In this document: positions 12,576 through 24,735 of the stretch, one piece after another
Layout: each line of letters opens with the position of its first letter
How positions within the stretch are numbered: position 1 is the first letter of the stretch
From: Silurus meridionalis
Lineage: Eukaryota > Chordata > Actinopteri > Siluriformes > Siluridae
NCBI RefSeq assembly: GCF_014805685.1
Contig: NC_060886.1
Coordinates: 23,535,108-23,599,107, forward strand
Length of the DNA stretch: 64,000 nucleotides
Direction: 5' to 3'
Program-made: the position numbers and the translations under genes
The notes under the pieces: generated by a model
Told to the model about the DNA's origin: nothing
Databases searched by the model: none
The model's input: the letters and a program-made list of their open reading frames with translations, nothing else

Positions 12576-14455
12576 TAGTGTTAATGCTCTTATGAGATTC
12601 AGAGAAGTGGTGGTAAAGAGATGCTGGATGATTGGCCAACTACTGCTGAAGTGATAAGGGAGACAGCAAGGAAGGTACTTAGTATGTCATCTGGAAAGAG
12701 TAAGGAAGACAAAGAGACATAGTGGTGGAATGGGGAAGTACAGGAAAGCATAAGGGGAAAGAGGTTGGCGAAATAGGATTGGGATCGGTAGAAATATGAG
12801 AAAAGTAGGCAGGAGTACAAGAAGATGCAGCAGCAGGTGAAGAGGGATGTGGCAAAAGGAAAAGGCATATAAGTAGCTGTATGTGAAGTTGGACACTAAG
12901 AAAGGAGAAAATGATTTATACCGATTTTCCAGGCAGAGGTCCAGAGCTGGGAAGGATGTGCTGCAAGTTGGAGCAATAAAGGATGGAGATGTACTGTAAA
13001 TGTGTTGACTAGTGAAAAGAGTGTGTTAAGAAGGTGGAGAGTATTTTGAGCAGCTAATGAACAGGAAAAATAAGAGAAAGAGAAAGTTGGATAATGTGGA
13101 GATGGTGAAGCAGGAAGTGGATAGGATTAGTAAGGAGGAAGTGAGAGCAGCTATTAGGAGGATGAAGGGTGAAACATTGGTTGTGCCAGATGACATATAG
13201 GAGTTTGGAGATGTTTAGGAGAGGCAGTGGAGTTTTAAACAAGAATGTTTAACCAGATTCAGGAAGGTGAGAGGATGCCTGAGGAATGGAGAAGGAGTGT
13301 GCTGGTAACATTTTTTAAGAATAAGAGAGATGTGCAGACCTGCAGTAACTACAGGGGAATAAAGTTGATCAGTCACACCATGAAGTTATGGGAAAGAGTA
13401 GTGAAAGCCAGGCTGAGAGAAGAGGTGACCATCTGTGAGCAACAGTATAGTTTCATGCCTAGGAAGAGCACTACAGATGCAGTATTTTCTTTGAGAATGT
13501 TAATGGAGTATAGAGAAGGTCAGAAGGAGTTGCATTGTGTATTTATCTAGAGAAAGTGTATGACAGGGTGCCTGAAGAAGAATTGTGGTATTGTATGAGG
13601 AAGTAAAGTGTGCAGTAGGAACAACAGAATTATTAAAGGTGGAGGTGGAACATCAAGGATCGACTCTGAGCCCTTTCCTGTTTGCATTGGCAATCGACAG
13701 GTTGATGATGTTTGCGGATGATATTGTGATTTGTGGTGAGAGTAGCGAGCAGGTTAAGAAGAGCCTGGAGAGGTGAAGGTACTTGCTGGAGAGAAGGGGA
13801 ATGAAAGTCAGTAAGAGTATAACAGAGTACATGTGTGTAAATGAGAGGGAGGGCAGTGGAGTATGCAGGGAGAATGTGGTGAAGATAGATAAGTTTAAGT
13901 ACCTGGGGTCAACAGTGCAAAGTAATGGAAAGTGTGTTACAAAAGAGTGTGAAGTGAAGAAAAGGGTGCAGGCAGGGTGGAGTTAGTGGAGCAGAGTGGT
14001 AGGAGTGAGGGTATCTGCAAAAGTAAAAGGGAAAGTTTATAGAACTGTGGTGAGAGCTGCTATGTTGTATGGTTTAGAGACAGTGGCATTGACTAAAAGA
14101 CAAGAGGCGTAGCTGGAGGTAGCAGTGCTGAAGATGTCAAGATTTTCATTGGGAGTAAAGACAATGGACATGATTAGAAATGAGTTTATTAGAGGGATCA
14201 TGCATGTTGGACATTTTGGAGACAAGGTGAGGAAGGGTGCAATTAAGATGGTTTGGACATGTGCAGAGGAGTGACATGGAATATACTGGTAGAAGAATGC
14301 AGAGGATAGAGCCACCAGGAAGGAAGAAACGAGGAAGGCCAAGGAAGAGGTTTATGGATGTGGTCAGGGAAGACATGCAGGTGATTAATTTGATCTGCTG
14401 TGGCAACCTTTAACGAGAGCAGCCAAAAGAAAAAGTAGTGTTAATTCTCATACGA
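12576..14455 (+). mobile_element. RTE-type LINE, 5'-truncated, decayed
   Basis: A non-LTR retrotransposon about 1.85 kb long that starts inside its ORF, after the endonuclease. The 3' end carries the CTGTGGCAACCTTTAACGAGAGCAGCC tail, ending in AGAAAAAG, that closes a common fish RTE-type family. Flanks TAGTGTTAATGCTCTTATGAG (12576) and TAGTGTTAATTCTCATACGAA (14436) match at 17 of 21 positions, a plausible decayed target-site duplication. Truncation at the 5' end is usual for target-primed reverse transcription. Clade (RTE versus a close relative) is uncertain. Confidence 0.8.
12720..14360 (+). pseudogene. LINE ORF2 reverse transcriptase remnant
   Basis: Fragments of one reverse-transcriptase protein in shifting frames. 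Early coding around 12720-12990 reads as a WWNGEVQ motif and a DLYR-type linker. 13245-13550 holds the fingers/palm start, with MPEEWRRSVLV, NYRGIKLISHT and the F-MPRKSTTDA box. 13585-13776 holds the QGSTLSPFLFAL box and catalytic FADD. 13783-13986 gives the thumb region with KYLGSTVQSNG. 14000-14360 keeps C-terminal pieces (RWFGHVQR-like, then a basic RGRP-type tail). Frameshifts and stops separate the pieces, so no functional enzyme is encoded. It would have copied its own RNA at a nicked target site. Confidence 0.85.
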
Positions 14456-17003
14456 AAAATAATTCTGCAGGATTTTCAGTTCTTTTTTTTATTCTTGAAT
14501 CTGATTGCCCAGAAGGTGTTGGTAAATCTTAACAGCAGTAGAGACACTAAACCAGCTGCAAGATAAATCTGGGGTTTATGTTTATGTACTCATTGTAAAA
14601 TGTTACCATTTTTGTAGTAAAAACTAATTAACAAGGAATGCAGGAGAGGCTTTAGGTTAGTATACTTTACGATTTCTAAGTAACACAAAACCTGAGGGTC
14701 TTTTTATTGTATTTACATCAAATAAAAGAAAAGCAGAGAGACTGTTTATAGCTGTTATAACAAAATAAATAACAAGAATTAACGTTTTATTGATGTTTCA
14801 GAAATGTAGCTTTAAATGTGTAAATGTGTAAATGACAGTAAAATTACAAATAAATGCATATTGTAAGACATGTTGTGTCAGCCTATGCAACACTATTCAA
14901 TAGTCAAGTCAGGTTTATTTTTATTTATAGAAATAATAGGTGTATAGGTCCTATAACATTACTTGTTTTGATTTATTACTTATATATTTTCAAAAACATT
15001 GAATTATTGAAACATTATTAATGCTGTATTTGCTATTCAGTCATTGATTGTCGCTCTTCATTAAACATTCGGATGGACTCAAATTCTGGTGTACCTTATT
15101 TGCTTCGCAAAATGAAATCAAATTAATAACAATAACCAATAAAAATGTCATGTAGGGTTTCATTCAGTTTTCAGAAAACTAAACCCTTAGCCCCAGCTTT
15201 CAGCTCTCAGCAAACCATCAAACCCTTTAGAGATAGAAATCCCACTGATTTAGCTGCACATGGCCCACTTGTTTCAAACTACCATGAAATTGTGTGGAGC
15301 CAGATAAGACCTGCTTAGACATGTCCCAATCTGTGGTGCCCTTTCTCGCCTTTGTCAGTAGTGTCTCTCTTGTCTTTGCCCCACCCCCTCACATATAGTG
15401 CACTATATTATATGAACTTTTCCAATGCAGTCACTCACTATAGCTTTTCTTTCTCTATATTTGTACTTTGAATAATATGCCTATTCACCCAAACCATTTG
15501 AACCTATAAAAAAAGCTCAATACATGATGTAATATGTTTGACAGGAAAGTTAAATGCCTAGGATTGCAGTGTTTAGTGCATGTACATGCTAAATAGGCCT
15601 GATCATTATGTGATTTGTTAGTTGCTTCCAAGCGCTATGAGTAATTAAGTTGTTATTCATTTTCTCAATAACAGCACATGTGCAATTACCCTTTGGGTTT
15701 TCCTTGGAAGAAGTTCATAACCGCAATGTGCTCATCATAAAATCAATTAATTTCAAATTAACCCAAGGCTTTTAAAAGTCTCATCGTTGCAAACCCAGGT
15801 AAATATTATTTCGGAGTCATAATTTGCAAAATGTCCAGGACTTGATTTAAAGGGGCCACTCAGAAAAATATTATCCACTGTCTAACCACTCACCGTGTTA
15901 TCTCTTAATTCTATTTTTGGCTATGGCAAGACTACTGGATGTGCACTTTTAATGAACCAGCACACTGTTCTGGACTTTTTCTAACTATATGACCATTATT
16001 ATTTACTAATCTAAATAGCCATAATGAATGCAGTAATGAAAATGGGAAGTCCAATCAGGTTAACAATCACCAGACGATGGATGCTGGTTTCATTTAATCT
16101 TTTATTTTCTTGGCTTAGCTGTCAGTTTTTGTAATCATCTGGTGTAGAAGTTCAATCAATCAGTCAGTGAAGCAAGTGAACAATGAATTAAACATTCATA
16201 CTATCACTCAACCAATCAAGTAACCAATTTGCTTGTAACCATGCATTGCTTGTACCTTAGGATGAAGATCACTTTAAAGGATTTCCAGACAAATAGTTAC
16301 TGTATTATAACGTGTATTATATCCTGAACAGATCATTAATCATATTTCATCTAATGCAGAGCTATAATTAACCATATTTAAGGCATTTATTTTCTAATTT
16401 AAAACATTTCTGTAAAATCCTCTAAAAACAAACGAAAATGACATTAGTCCAATGCTGAATCATTTGGTTTTGCAAATAAAACAGTTACACAAAATCTGTA
16501 GTTATGAACATGGCCTTTATAAACATGTAAATAAACATTTTTAGCTACAATCTTTTAGGCATATTTTTGTTCTTCTTTTCAGAGAATTGATTTGTGTGTT
16601 TTGTAATCAATAAAAATCGGCGTAATCCGTAAAAAGGATTTGGGTGCTGGAAATATTGAATATGGCTAGTAGCCTTTTGCTCCAAAACTAATGGAGGCCT
16701 TCAGTAATGCCACAAAGAGTTTCAGGTAATTATGAGTTTTTAAAGCACACAGAAAATAGTGTGAACGTGCTTACTGACCGCTAAGGCCTTTTAAATGGTA
16801 AAGGCAACAAATTTGGCTATTTCGATTTTTTTTTTTTTTATAGGCTTGATGCACAGAAATTCTAGAGATGTGGCTGCAAATATAGTACTCTATTGATGCT
16901 CACCTTGTTTGGTGCCCTATGCCTTTTATTACTCAACTGATTGCAGAAATTGATCCAGTTCCTCTTAATATGGTTTCTTTAAAAAAATTGGTCTTGCTTC
17001 TAA
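14456..17003. other. Gene-free stretch with a tiny L2-like tip
   Basis: About 2.5 kb without recognised genes. A 30-bp AGTCAAGTCAGGTTTATTT motif near 14903 resembles the reverse complement of an L2 LINE 3' terminus, but is too short to be sure. Blocks near 15580-15870 and 16610-16800 have the complex, repeat-free, TAATTA-rich texture of conserved enhancers; this is noted as a hunt item rather than a firm annotation. Confidence 0.45.
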
Positions 17004-17620
17004 TCAAGTTCAAGTTCAAATTCAAGTTCAAATTCTAATTTTATTTGTCACATACACATACATACAGAGTACGACAAACAGTGAAATGCTTTGTTGGACT
17101 GTCTAACATTTAAGCCTAAAAAAGAAATAGAATTTAACGATAAAAAAGTAAGTATATAAATAAAAAAGTATAAACTATAGAAAATATATGTATATACATG
17201 AATCTATACGGGGATGGATGCGTATAGCAGATATTGACAGTACAAATTATAGTGATTTAGTATGATTGTCTTTCAAGTGTCCATGTGCAGTATGGTGTGG
17301 TATAAAGTCACTGTGCTGTGCAAGTTCAGAGTTGAAGTGACAGTCCAGAGTTAAGGTGTCATATAATAGTGCAAAAAAGTTGTGCAGAAATAAGTGAAGA
17401 TGGAGAAAGTCCAGTACTCAATCCTAGGTGTTTCCTGGTTTAAACTCTGAATGGCCTGAGGAAGAAAGCTCCTCATCATTCTCTCTGTGTTTGCTTTCAA
17501 TAAGCGAAACGTATTCCTGAACGCAAGAAAGAAAATAGTCCATTGTTGGGATGGCTGAGATCCTTCAGAATCTTCCTGGCCCTGCGGGTGGAACGTTCAG
17601 TGAATGACATTGAAAGTGCT
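17004..17620 (-). mobile_element. LINE 3' end, CR1/L2/Rex1-type, antisense
   Basis: On this strand the sequence starts with repeated TCAAGTTCAAATTC, then a TTTATTTGTCACATACACATACA block and GTGAAATGCTTTGTTGGACTGTC, the reverse complement of a LINE 3' tail that is widespread in fish. Further in lie CTCTGAATGGCCTGAGGAAGAAAGCTCCT and GGCTGAGATCCTTCAGAATCTTCCTGGCCCTGCGGGTGGAACG, which correspond to the antisense of the region just after the reverse transcriptase. No intact reading frame remains. The exact clade is my recall, not a search result. Confidence 0.65.
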
Positions 17621-19750
<2,130 letters not shown>

Positions 19751-20159
19751 CAGTAAAACCCCGTTGTACAAGCATAATTCGTTCTTGAAAATTGCTCGTA
19801 GGTCCATTTGCTCGTACGTTCGAACTGATTTTACCCATAAGAATGATTGTAAAAGCGATTTCTTATTTCTGCACTTAAAAATTATTTGTAGCCTATTTTA
19901 AGAAACAAATACACCACAAATTACCGTAATGTAAACATAATTTAACACTTACTCATGTGGTAGTGGTTGATTGTGAGTGTAAGACGCGCACCACACTCAT
20001 AAGACATTTTTCAAGATTTCTAGTGAAATACAAATATAAAGCGTTGTTGCTGCACTGAACAACGAGAGCGGCTGAGTAATACATCATCAACTAAGCGACT
20101 GATGCAACCCTCCGCCGAAAACGGGGAACCGGCAGCGTAGGTTTGCTCGTGCCTTTGAA

Positions 20160-20164
<5 letters not shown>
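19751..20164 (+). mobile_element. Tigger/pogo-like non-autonomous fragment
   Basis: Begins CAGTAAAACCCCGTTGTACAAGC directly after TA, then repeats the word GCTCGTA in AATTGCTCGTAGGTCCATTTGCTCGTACGTTCGAA. This resembles the terminal region of Tigger/pogo-type short elements, whose tips start CAGT(N)nAACCCCGTT. I see no clear inverted partner at the right edge, where the sequence runs into a second TA tract after GCTCGTGCC. No coding sequence. Likely a truncated MITE; a one-ended remnant of another TA-targeting family is possible. Confidence 0.45.

Positions 20165-20224
<60 letters not shown>
20165..20224. repeat. (TA)n tract, 60 bp
   Basis: A pure TA run separating the Tigger-like fragment from the full-length Tc1 element. 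The last TA is the left target dinucleotide of the Tc1 insertion. Confidence 0.97.
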
Positions 20225-20227
<3 letters not shown>

Positions 20228-21828
20228 TGAGGAAAATAAGTATTTGAACACCCTGCTATTTTGCAAGTTCTCCCACTTAGAAATCATGGAGGGGTCTGTC
20301 ATTGTAGGTACATATCCACTGTGAGAGACATAATAAAAAAATAAATAAATCCAGAAATCACAATATATGATTTTTAAACTATTTATTTGTATGATACAGC
20401 TGCAAATAAGTATTTGAACACCTGTCTATTAGCTAGAATTCTGACCATCAAAGACCTGTTAGTCTGCCTTTAAAATGTCCACCTCCACTACATTTGTTAT
20501 CCTAAATTAGATGCACCTGTTTGAGGTCGTTAGCTGCATAAAGACACCTGTCCACCCCATACAATCAGTAAGAATCCAACTACTAACATGGCCAGGACCA
20601 AAGAGCTGTCCAAAGACACAAGAGACAAAATTGTACACCTCCACAAGGCTGGAAAGGGCTACGGGGAAATTGCCAAGCAGCTTGATGAAAAAAGGTCCAC
20701 TGTTGGAGCAATTATTAGAAAATGGAAGAAGCTAAACATGACTGTCAATCTCCTCGGACTGGGGCTCCATGCAAGATCTCACCGTGGGGTCTCAATGATC
20801 CTAAGGAAGGTGAGAAATCAGCCCAGAACTACACGGGAGGAGCTGGTCAATGACCTGAAAAGAGCTGGGACCACCGTTTCCAAGGTTACTGTTGGTAATA
20901 CACTAAGACATCATGGTTTGAAATCATGCATGGCACGGAAGGTTCCCCTGCTTAAACCAGCACATGTCCTGGCACGTCTTAAGTTTGCCAATGACCATTT
21001 GGATGATCCAGAGGAGTCATGGGAGAAAGTCATGTGGTCAGATGAGACCAAAATAGAACTTTTGGGTCATAATTCCACTAAACGTGTTTGGAGTAAGAAG
21101 AATGATGAGTACCATCCCAAGAACACCATCCCTACTGCGAAGCATGGGGGGTGGTAGCATCATGCTTTGAGGGTGTTTTTCTGCACATGGGACAGGGCGA
21201 CTGCACTGTATTAAGGAGAGGATGACCGGGGCCATGTATTGCGAGATTTTGGGGAACAACCTCCTTCCCTCGGTCAGAGCATTAAAGATGGGTCACGGCT
21301 GGGTCTTCCAACATGACAATGACCCAAAGCAGACAGCCAGGATAACCAAGGAGTGGCTCTGTAAGAAGCATATCAAGGTTCTGGCATGGCCTAGCCAGTC
21401 TCCAGACCTAAACCCAATAGAGAATCTTTGGAGGGAGCTCAAACTACATGTTTCTCAGCGACAGGCCAGAAACCTGACTGATCTAGAACCTGAAGATCTG
21501 TGTGGAGGAGTGGGCCTTAATCCCTCCTGCAGTGTGTGCAAACCTGGTGAAAAACCACAGGAAACGTTTGAACTCTGTAATTGCAAACAAAGGCTACTGT
21601 ACCAAATATTAACATTGACTTTCTCAGGTGTTCAAATACTTATTTGCAGCTGTATCATACAAATAAATAGTTAAAAAATCATACATTGTGATTTCTGGAT
21701 TTTTTTTTTTAGATTATGTCTCTCACAGTGGACATGCACCTACGATGACAATTTCAGATCCCTCCATGATTTCTAAGTGGGAGAACTTGCAAAATAGCAG
21801 GGTGTTCAAATACTTATTTTTCTCACTG
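20225..21828 (+). mobile_element. Full-length Tc1-like transposon, IR/DR type
   Basis: A 1604-bp element with TA on both flanks. Terminal inverted repeats of about 200 bp occupy 20225-20424 and 21625-21828 and both begin CAGTGAG. Each holds an outer and an inner direct repeat of AAATAAGTATTTGAACACC (20234 and 20404 on the left, with matching inverted copies on the right), the IR/DR arrangement bound by paired-domain transposases. One transposase gene fills the centre. The ends look intact enough to be mobilised in trans, but the gene is broken. The element sits within the chain of TA tracts. Confidence 0.95.
20588..21612 (+). pseudogene. Tc1-like transposase, DD34E, frameshifted
   Basis: Would be about 340 codons, the normal Tc1 size, starting [16 protein letters not shown]. 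The N-terminus is a paired-type helix-turn-helix ([22 protein letters not shown]). The catalytic core keeps all three acidic residues: [14 protein letters not shown] and [11 protein letters not shown]. Damage: an extra G in the G-run at 21146-21151 shifts the frame; in the restored frame TGA at 21168 replaces a tryptophan codon; a further indel near 21483-21500 scrambles the C-terminus. At 20750-20790 two nearby indels cancel out, so a short stretch is translated out of frame and the usual GRPR-like linker is lost. It would have cut and pasted the element at TA sites. It is a pseudogene, but a young one. Confidence 0.93.
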
Positions 21829-21834
21829 TAAATA

Positions 21835-22560
21835 CAGTGGAACCCACTTATCTCGACCTCGGTTAACTCGACAACCCTATTAAGTCGACGTTTTTGAAGT
21901 GGAACTGCCAAATTCTCGCTTTGTCTAAGCATTTTTTATCGGTTATGTCGATTCTTTTATGTCGCCGAACCCTAATATCTCGAGCACTGTGAAGAACTCG
22001 CGAAAGTGGCAGAAAAATCAAACCTTACAGATGCTACAGATGTTGTATACTGGTGAATCTCTGCTGTTAGTTAGTGCACATATGCCTTTTGTTGTTAAAT
22101 GTTATGCGATGAACGAGAGGCGAAAGCCGCGCTTGGTAGGGCCGCAGCCCGGAACGTGGGATGAGCAGCAAAAGCATAAAATTAACAACAGCAGGATCGG
22201 GGGAATCCGCGATGCGCTTTGGAAAGAAAAGCGCAGCTGTTAAGAGAGTGCCGGTGGAAAGACACGTACCGGGATATGCATGAGCGATAACAACGGCCGC
22301 CGTAAACCAACATATACCAACAATAACGGACGGTGAGAGTGTGGAAGTTTAAATAGGAGCTGGTGATGAGTGCTAAACGAGCACCATATGTGCGCGATCG
22401 AAGCCGGGAGCTTCAGAGAAAGCGGCCAAGAAAGCACCTGCCACGCCGAAGGGGGCGTGGCAGATGGATTCCTGACAGTAACAAACATGTATCTCGATCA
22501 TCGGCTATCTCGATGCTTTTTGGCAACCCCCTAGGACATCGACATAACCGGGTGCCACTG
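21835..22560. mobile_element. Tigger/pogo-like non-autonomous element, 726 bp
   Basis: Starts TA-CAGTGGAACCCACTTATCTCGACC and ends with the inverted counterpart GGTTATGTCGATG...CAGTGGCACCC (read on the minus strand), followed by TA. The tip match, its TCGA-rich inner part (TCTCGAC, TTATGTCGAT, ATCTCGAT) and TA target fit Tigger/pogo-type elements. It lies only a few bases after the Tc1 end at 21828. No transposase is recognisable. The core (about 22100-22480) is strikingly GC- and CpG-rich compared with the neighbourhood and includes a hairpin GCCACGCC-GAAGGG-GGCGTGGC near 22441. Confidence 0.75.
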
Positions 22561-22588
22561 TATATATATATATATATATATGTATATG

Positions 22589-22646
<58 letters not shown>
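22561..22646. repeat. (TA)n tract with TATATG interruptions
   Basis: A TA-rich tract of about 86 bp that includes a few TATATG units, between the Tigger-like element and the first Tc1 half-element. Confidence 0.95.
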
Positions 22647-22649
<3 letters not shown>

Positions 22650-22945
22650 CAGGGAAAATAAGTATTTGACACAGCAATTTTATCAGTAAGGGGATTTCTA
22701 ATCAGTCACAAAATTTCCACCAGATGTAGCCATCAAGCCAAATGACACAGGGAATAAGTATTGAACACATGAAGATAACAAGGGGCAAAATGGCATAGAA
22801 AGCCAGGAGATCACCTGAAATCTGTCAGTATTGAGAGAGAAACCCTGCCCCCTATCAGTACTAATTGATATCAGCTGCTTTAGTCCTAATTGATGGCCTA
22901 TAAAGGCTTCTCATTACCCATGAGGCACACAGGAAAGACTTTATG

Positions 22946-23335
22946 ATGGGTAAAAGCAAAGAACTCTCTCAAGACCTTTGTAATATTATTGTTAAAAAGC
23001 ATTTTTATGGGAATGTTTTAGACGCATTTCCAGAATGCTGAATGTTCCTGTGAACACTGTGGGGCCATTATCCGAAATGGAAAGAGCATTAGTTCACCAT
23101 AAATCAGGTGCCACGATCAGGTGCTCCACATAAGATCCCTGTCCGAGGAGTCCAAAGAAGAACCACTCGGGCAAAACCTCAGGAAGACCTTGCATCAGCA
23201 GGTACTGTTGTTTCAAAGAAAACTCAGGAAGACCTTGGGAAGACCTCAGGAAGACCTTGCATCAGCAGGTACTGTTGTTTCAAAGAAAACTATAAGCAAT
23301 GCACTGAACCGCCATGGCATCCATGCACGCCATTA
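22946..23335 (+). pseudogene. Tc1 transposase N-terminal remnant, copy A
   Basis: Codes for a truncated, frameshifted paired-type DNA-binding region: MGKSKELSQDLCNIIVKKH at the start, then after stops an RSGAPHKIPVRGVQRRTTR stretch equivalent to the GRPR linker and second helix-turn-helix, and VSKKTISNALNRHGIHAR. The piece reading EDLASAGTVVSKKT is encoded twice because of the internal 67-bp repeat. No DDE residues are present. A protein of this kind could at most bind transposon ends, and stops make even that unlikely. Confidence 0.8.
23177..23291 (+). repeat. Internal direct repeat, period 67 bp, copy A
   Basis: CCTCAGGAAGACCTTGCATC and the following bases through GTTTCAAAGAAAACT occur at 23177 and again at 23244, separated by a short CAGGAAGACCTTGGGAAGA link. 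The same structure is present in copy B (from about 23966), so it arose before the larger 787-bp duplication. Confidence 0.92.
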
Positions 23336-23385
23336 CATAAGACTCCAAATTTTGTGTCAATATCCCACTTAGAATTCCCCTACTG

Positions 23386-23387
<2 letters not shown>

Positions 23388-23433
<46 letters not shown>
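23388..23433. repeat. (TA)n tract between tandem Tc1 halves
   Basis: A TA run of about 46 bp that separates the two tandem copies. Confidence 0.95.
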
Positions 23434-23436
<3 letters not shown>

Positions 23437-24180
23437 CAGGGAAAATAAGTATTTGACACAGCAATTTTATCAGTAAGGGGATTTCTAATCAGTCACAAAA
23501 TTTCCACCAGATGTAGCCATCAAGCCAAATGACACAGGGAATAAGTATTGAGCACATGAAGATAACAAGGGGCAAAATGGCATAGAAAGCCAGGAGATCA
23601 CCTGAAATCTGTCAGTATTGAGAGAGAAACCCTGCCCCCTATCAGTACTAATTGATATCAGCTGCTTTAGTCCTAATTGATGGCCTATAAAGGCTTCTCA
23701 TTACCCATGAGGCACACAGGAAAGACTTTATGATGGGTAAAAGCAAAGAACTCTCTCAAGACCTTTGTAATATTATTGTTAAAAAGCATTTTTATGGGAA
23801 TGTTTTAGACGCATTTCCAGAATGCTGAATGTTCCTGTGAACACTGTGGGGGCCATTATCCGGAAATGGAAAGAGCATTAGTTCACCATAAATCAGGTGC
23901 CACGATCAGGTGCTCCACATAAGATCCCTGTCCGAGGAGTCCAAAGAAGAACCACTCGGGCAAAACCTCAGGAAGACCTTGCATCAGCAGGTACTGTTGT
24001 TTCAAAGAAAACTCAGGAAGACCTTGGGAAGACCTCAGGAAGACCTTGCATCAGCAGGTACTGTTGTTTCAAAGAAAACTATAAGCAATGCACTGAACCG
24101 CCATGGCATCCATGCACGCTCATTACGCAAGACTCCAAATTTTGTGTCAATATCCCACTTAGAATTCCCCCTACTGATAA
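23434..24180 (+). mobile_element. Tc1-like 5'-half element, tandem copy B
   Basis: Second copy of the 22647-23387 element, starting with the same CAGCAGGG tip and ending in the same CCTACTGATAATATA. Differences seen by eye include A to G near 23552, single-base insertions near 23850 and 23862, and changes around 24119-24128 (GCCATTACATAAG versus GCTCATTACGCAAG). It contains the same truncated transposase start (about 23733) and the same internal 67-bp repeat. Confidence 0.85.
23733..24130 (+). pseudogene. Tc1 transposase N-terminal remnant, copy B
   Basis: Same frameshifted DNA-binding-domain remnant as copy A, with one more indel near the end that changes the downstream frame (NRHGIHARSLRKT instead of NRHGIHARHYIR). 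No catalytic domain follows. Confidence 0.8.
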
Positions 24181-24222
24181 TATATATATATATATACATA
24201 CATACATACATACATACTGGTC
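24181..24222. repeat. (TA)n-(CATA)n tract
   Basis: A short TA run continuing into CATACATA repeats. It abuts the truncated 5' side of the gypsy relic. Confidence 0.93.
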
Positions 24223-24259
24223 CTGTTCTGTGTCGAGGTCTAGAAATGCCTAAGAAAAT

Positions 24260-24733
24260 GAAAAAGAAAAAAAGTTTCATGTACCAGAAGCTTTTGATTT
24301 CTCACAGCTATCAAGTTTGCTGGCGTGGAGGCAATGTTTTGCATGTTTCAGGATCGCAACGATCATTTCATTTTCCACAAAGGAGGAAAAGGATTACTAC
24401 AGCTTGGTAGTTAAAAAGTTTGATGAACATTTCATGGACAAACACAATATGATTCATGACGACCCTTGTTTTAACAAAAGGAGTCAAGGAAACAGCGAAA
24501 GTGTCGAAGCATTCATCAGTAGTTACGAGCTGGCAGAGTTTTGTGATTTCGGTGCTACTAAAGATGAGCAAATAGCCTATAGCAAAGTGTCTGAGAAGCT
24601 GCAGTTAGAGCCCGATTTGATGCTGGAGAAAGCGATACAGATTGCTCGCCAGTCAGAACAGATTAAAACACAAAGCATGGATATTCCAGGTGCTTCCGAT
24701 GTAAGTGAAGGTACTGTTAGGTACTGGGTCTAA
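24260..24733 (+). pseudogene. Gypsy Gag capsid remnant
   Basis: After an early frameshift, an open stretch from 24317 reads as a gypsy-type capsid: FHVPEAFDFSQ-like start, EEKDYYSLVVKKFDEHF, ESVEAFISSYELAEFCDFG and EKLQLEPDLMLEKAIQIARQSE, the usual helices of fish Ty3/gypsy Gag. It stops at a TAA (24731) right at the junction with the antisense DIRS sequence. No zinc-knuckle remains. Gag would have packaged the element's RNA in the cytoplasm. Confidence 0.85.
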
Positions 24734-24735
24734 CC

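Larger units (their letters stand above)
22647..23387 (+). mobile_element. Tc1-like 5'-half element, tandem copy A
   Basis: Begins CAGCAGGGAAAATAAGTATTTGACAC after TA, with an inner GGGAATAAGTATTGAACAC repeat near 22750, the left half of an IR/DR end. A transposase start follows at about 22946, reading MGKSKELSQDL, with broken remains of the DNA-binding domain up to about 23330 (KQCTEP/SNALNRHGIHAR region). The catalytic domain and right terminus are missing; sequence passes straight into a TA tract. An internal 67-bp direct repeat lies at 23177 and 23244. A near-identical copy starts 787 bp downstream. Confidence 0.85.

Noticed and set aside
22363..22689. Arg-rich open frame of 108 codons in the Tigger-like element
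   Set aside because: It runs through the GC-rich core and into the TA tract without any recognisable domain; no support as a gene.
24181..24222. Regular short repeats considered as a possible CRISPR-like array
   Set aside because: They are uninterrupted TA and CATA microsatellite units with no unique spacers; the rest of the window is animal-type DNA.
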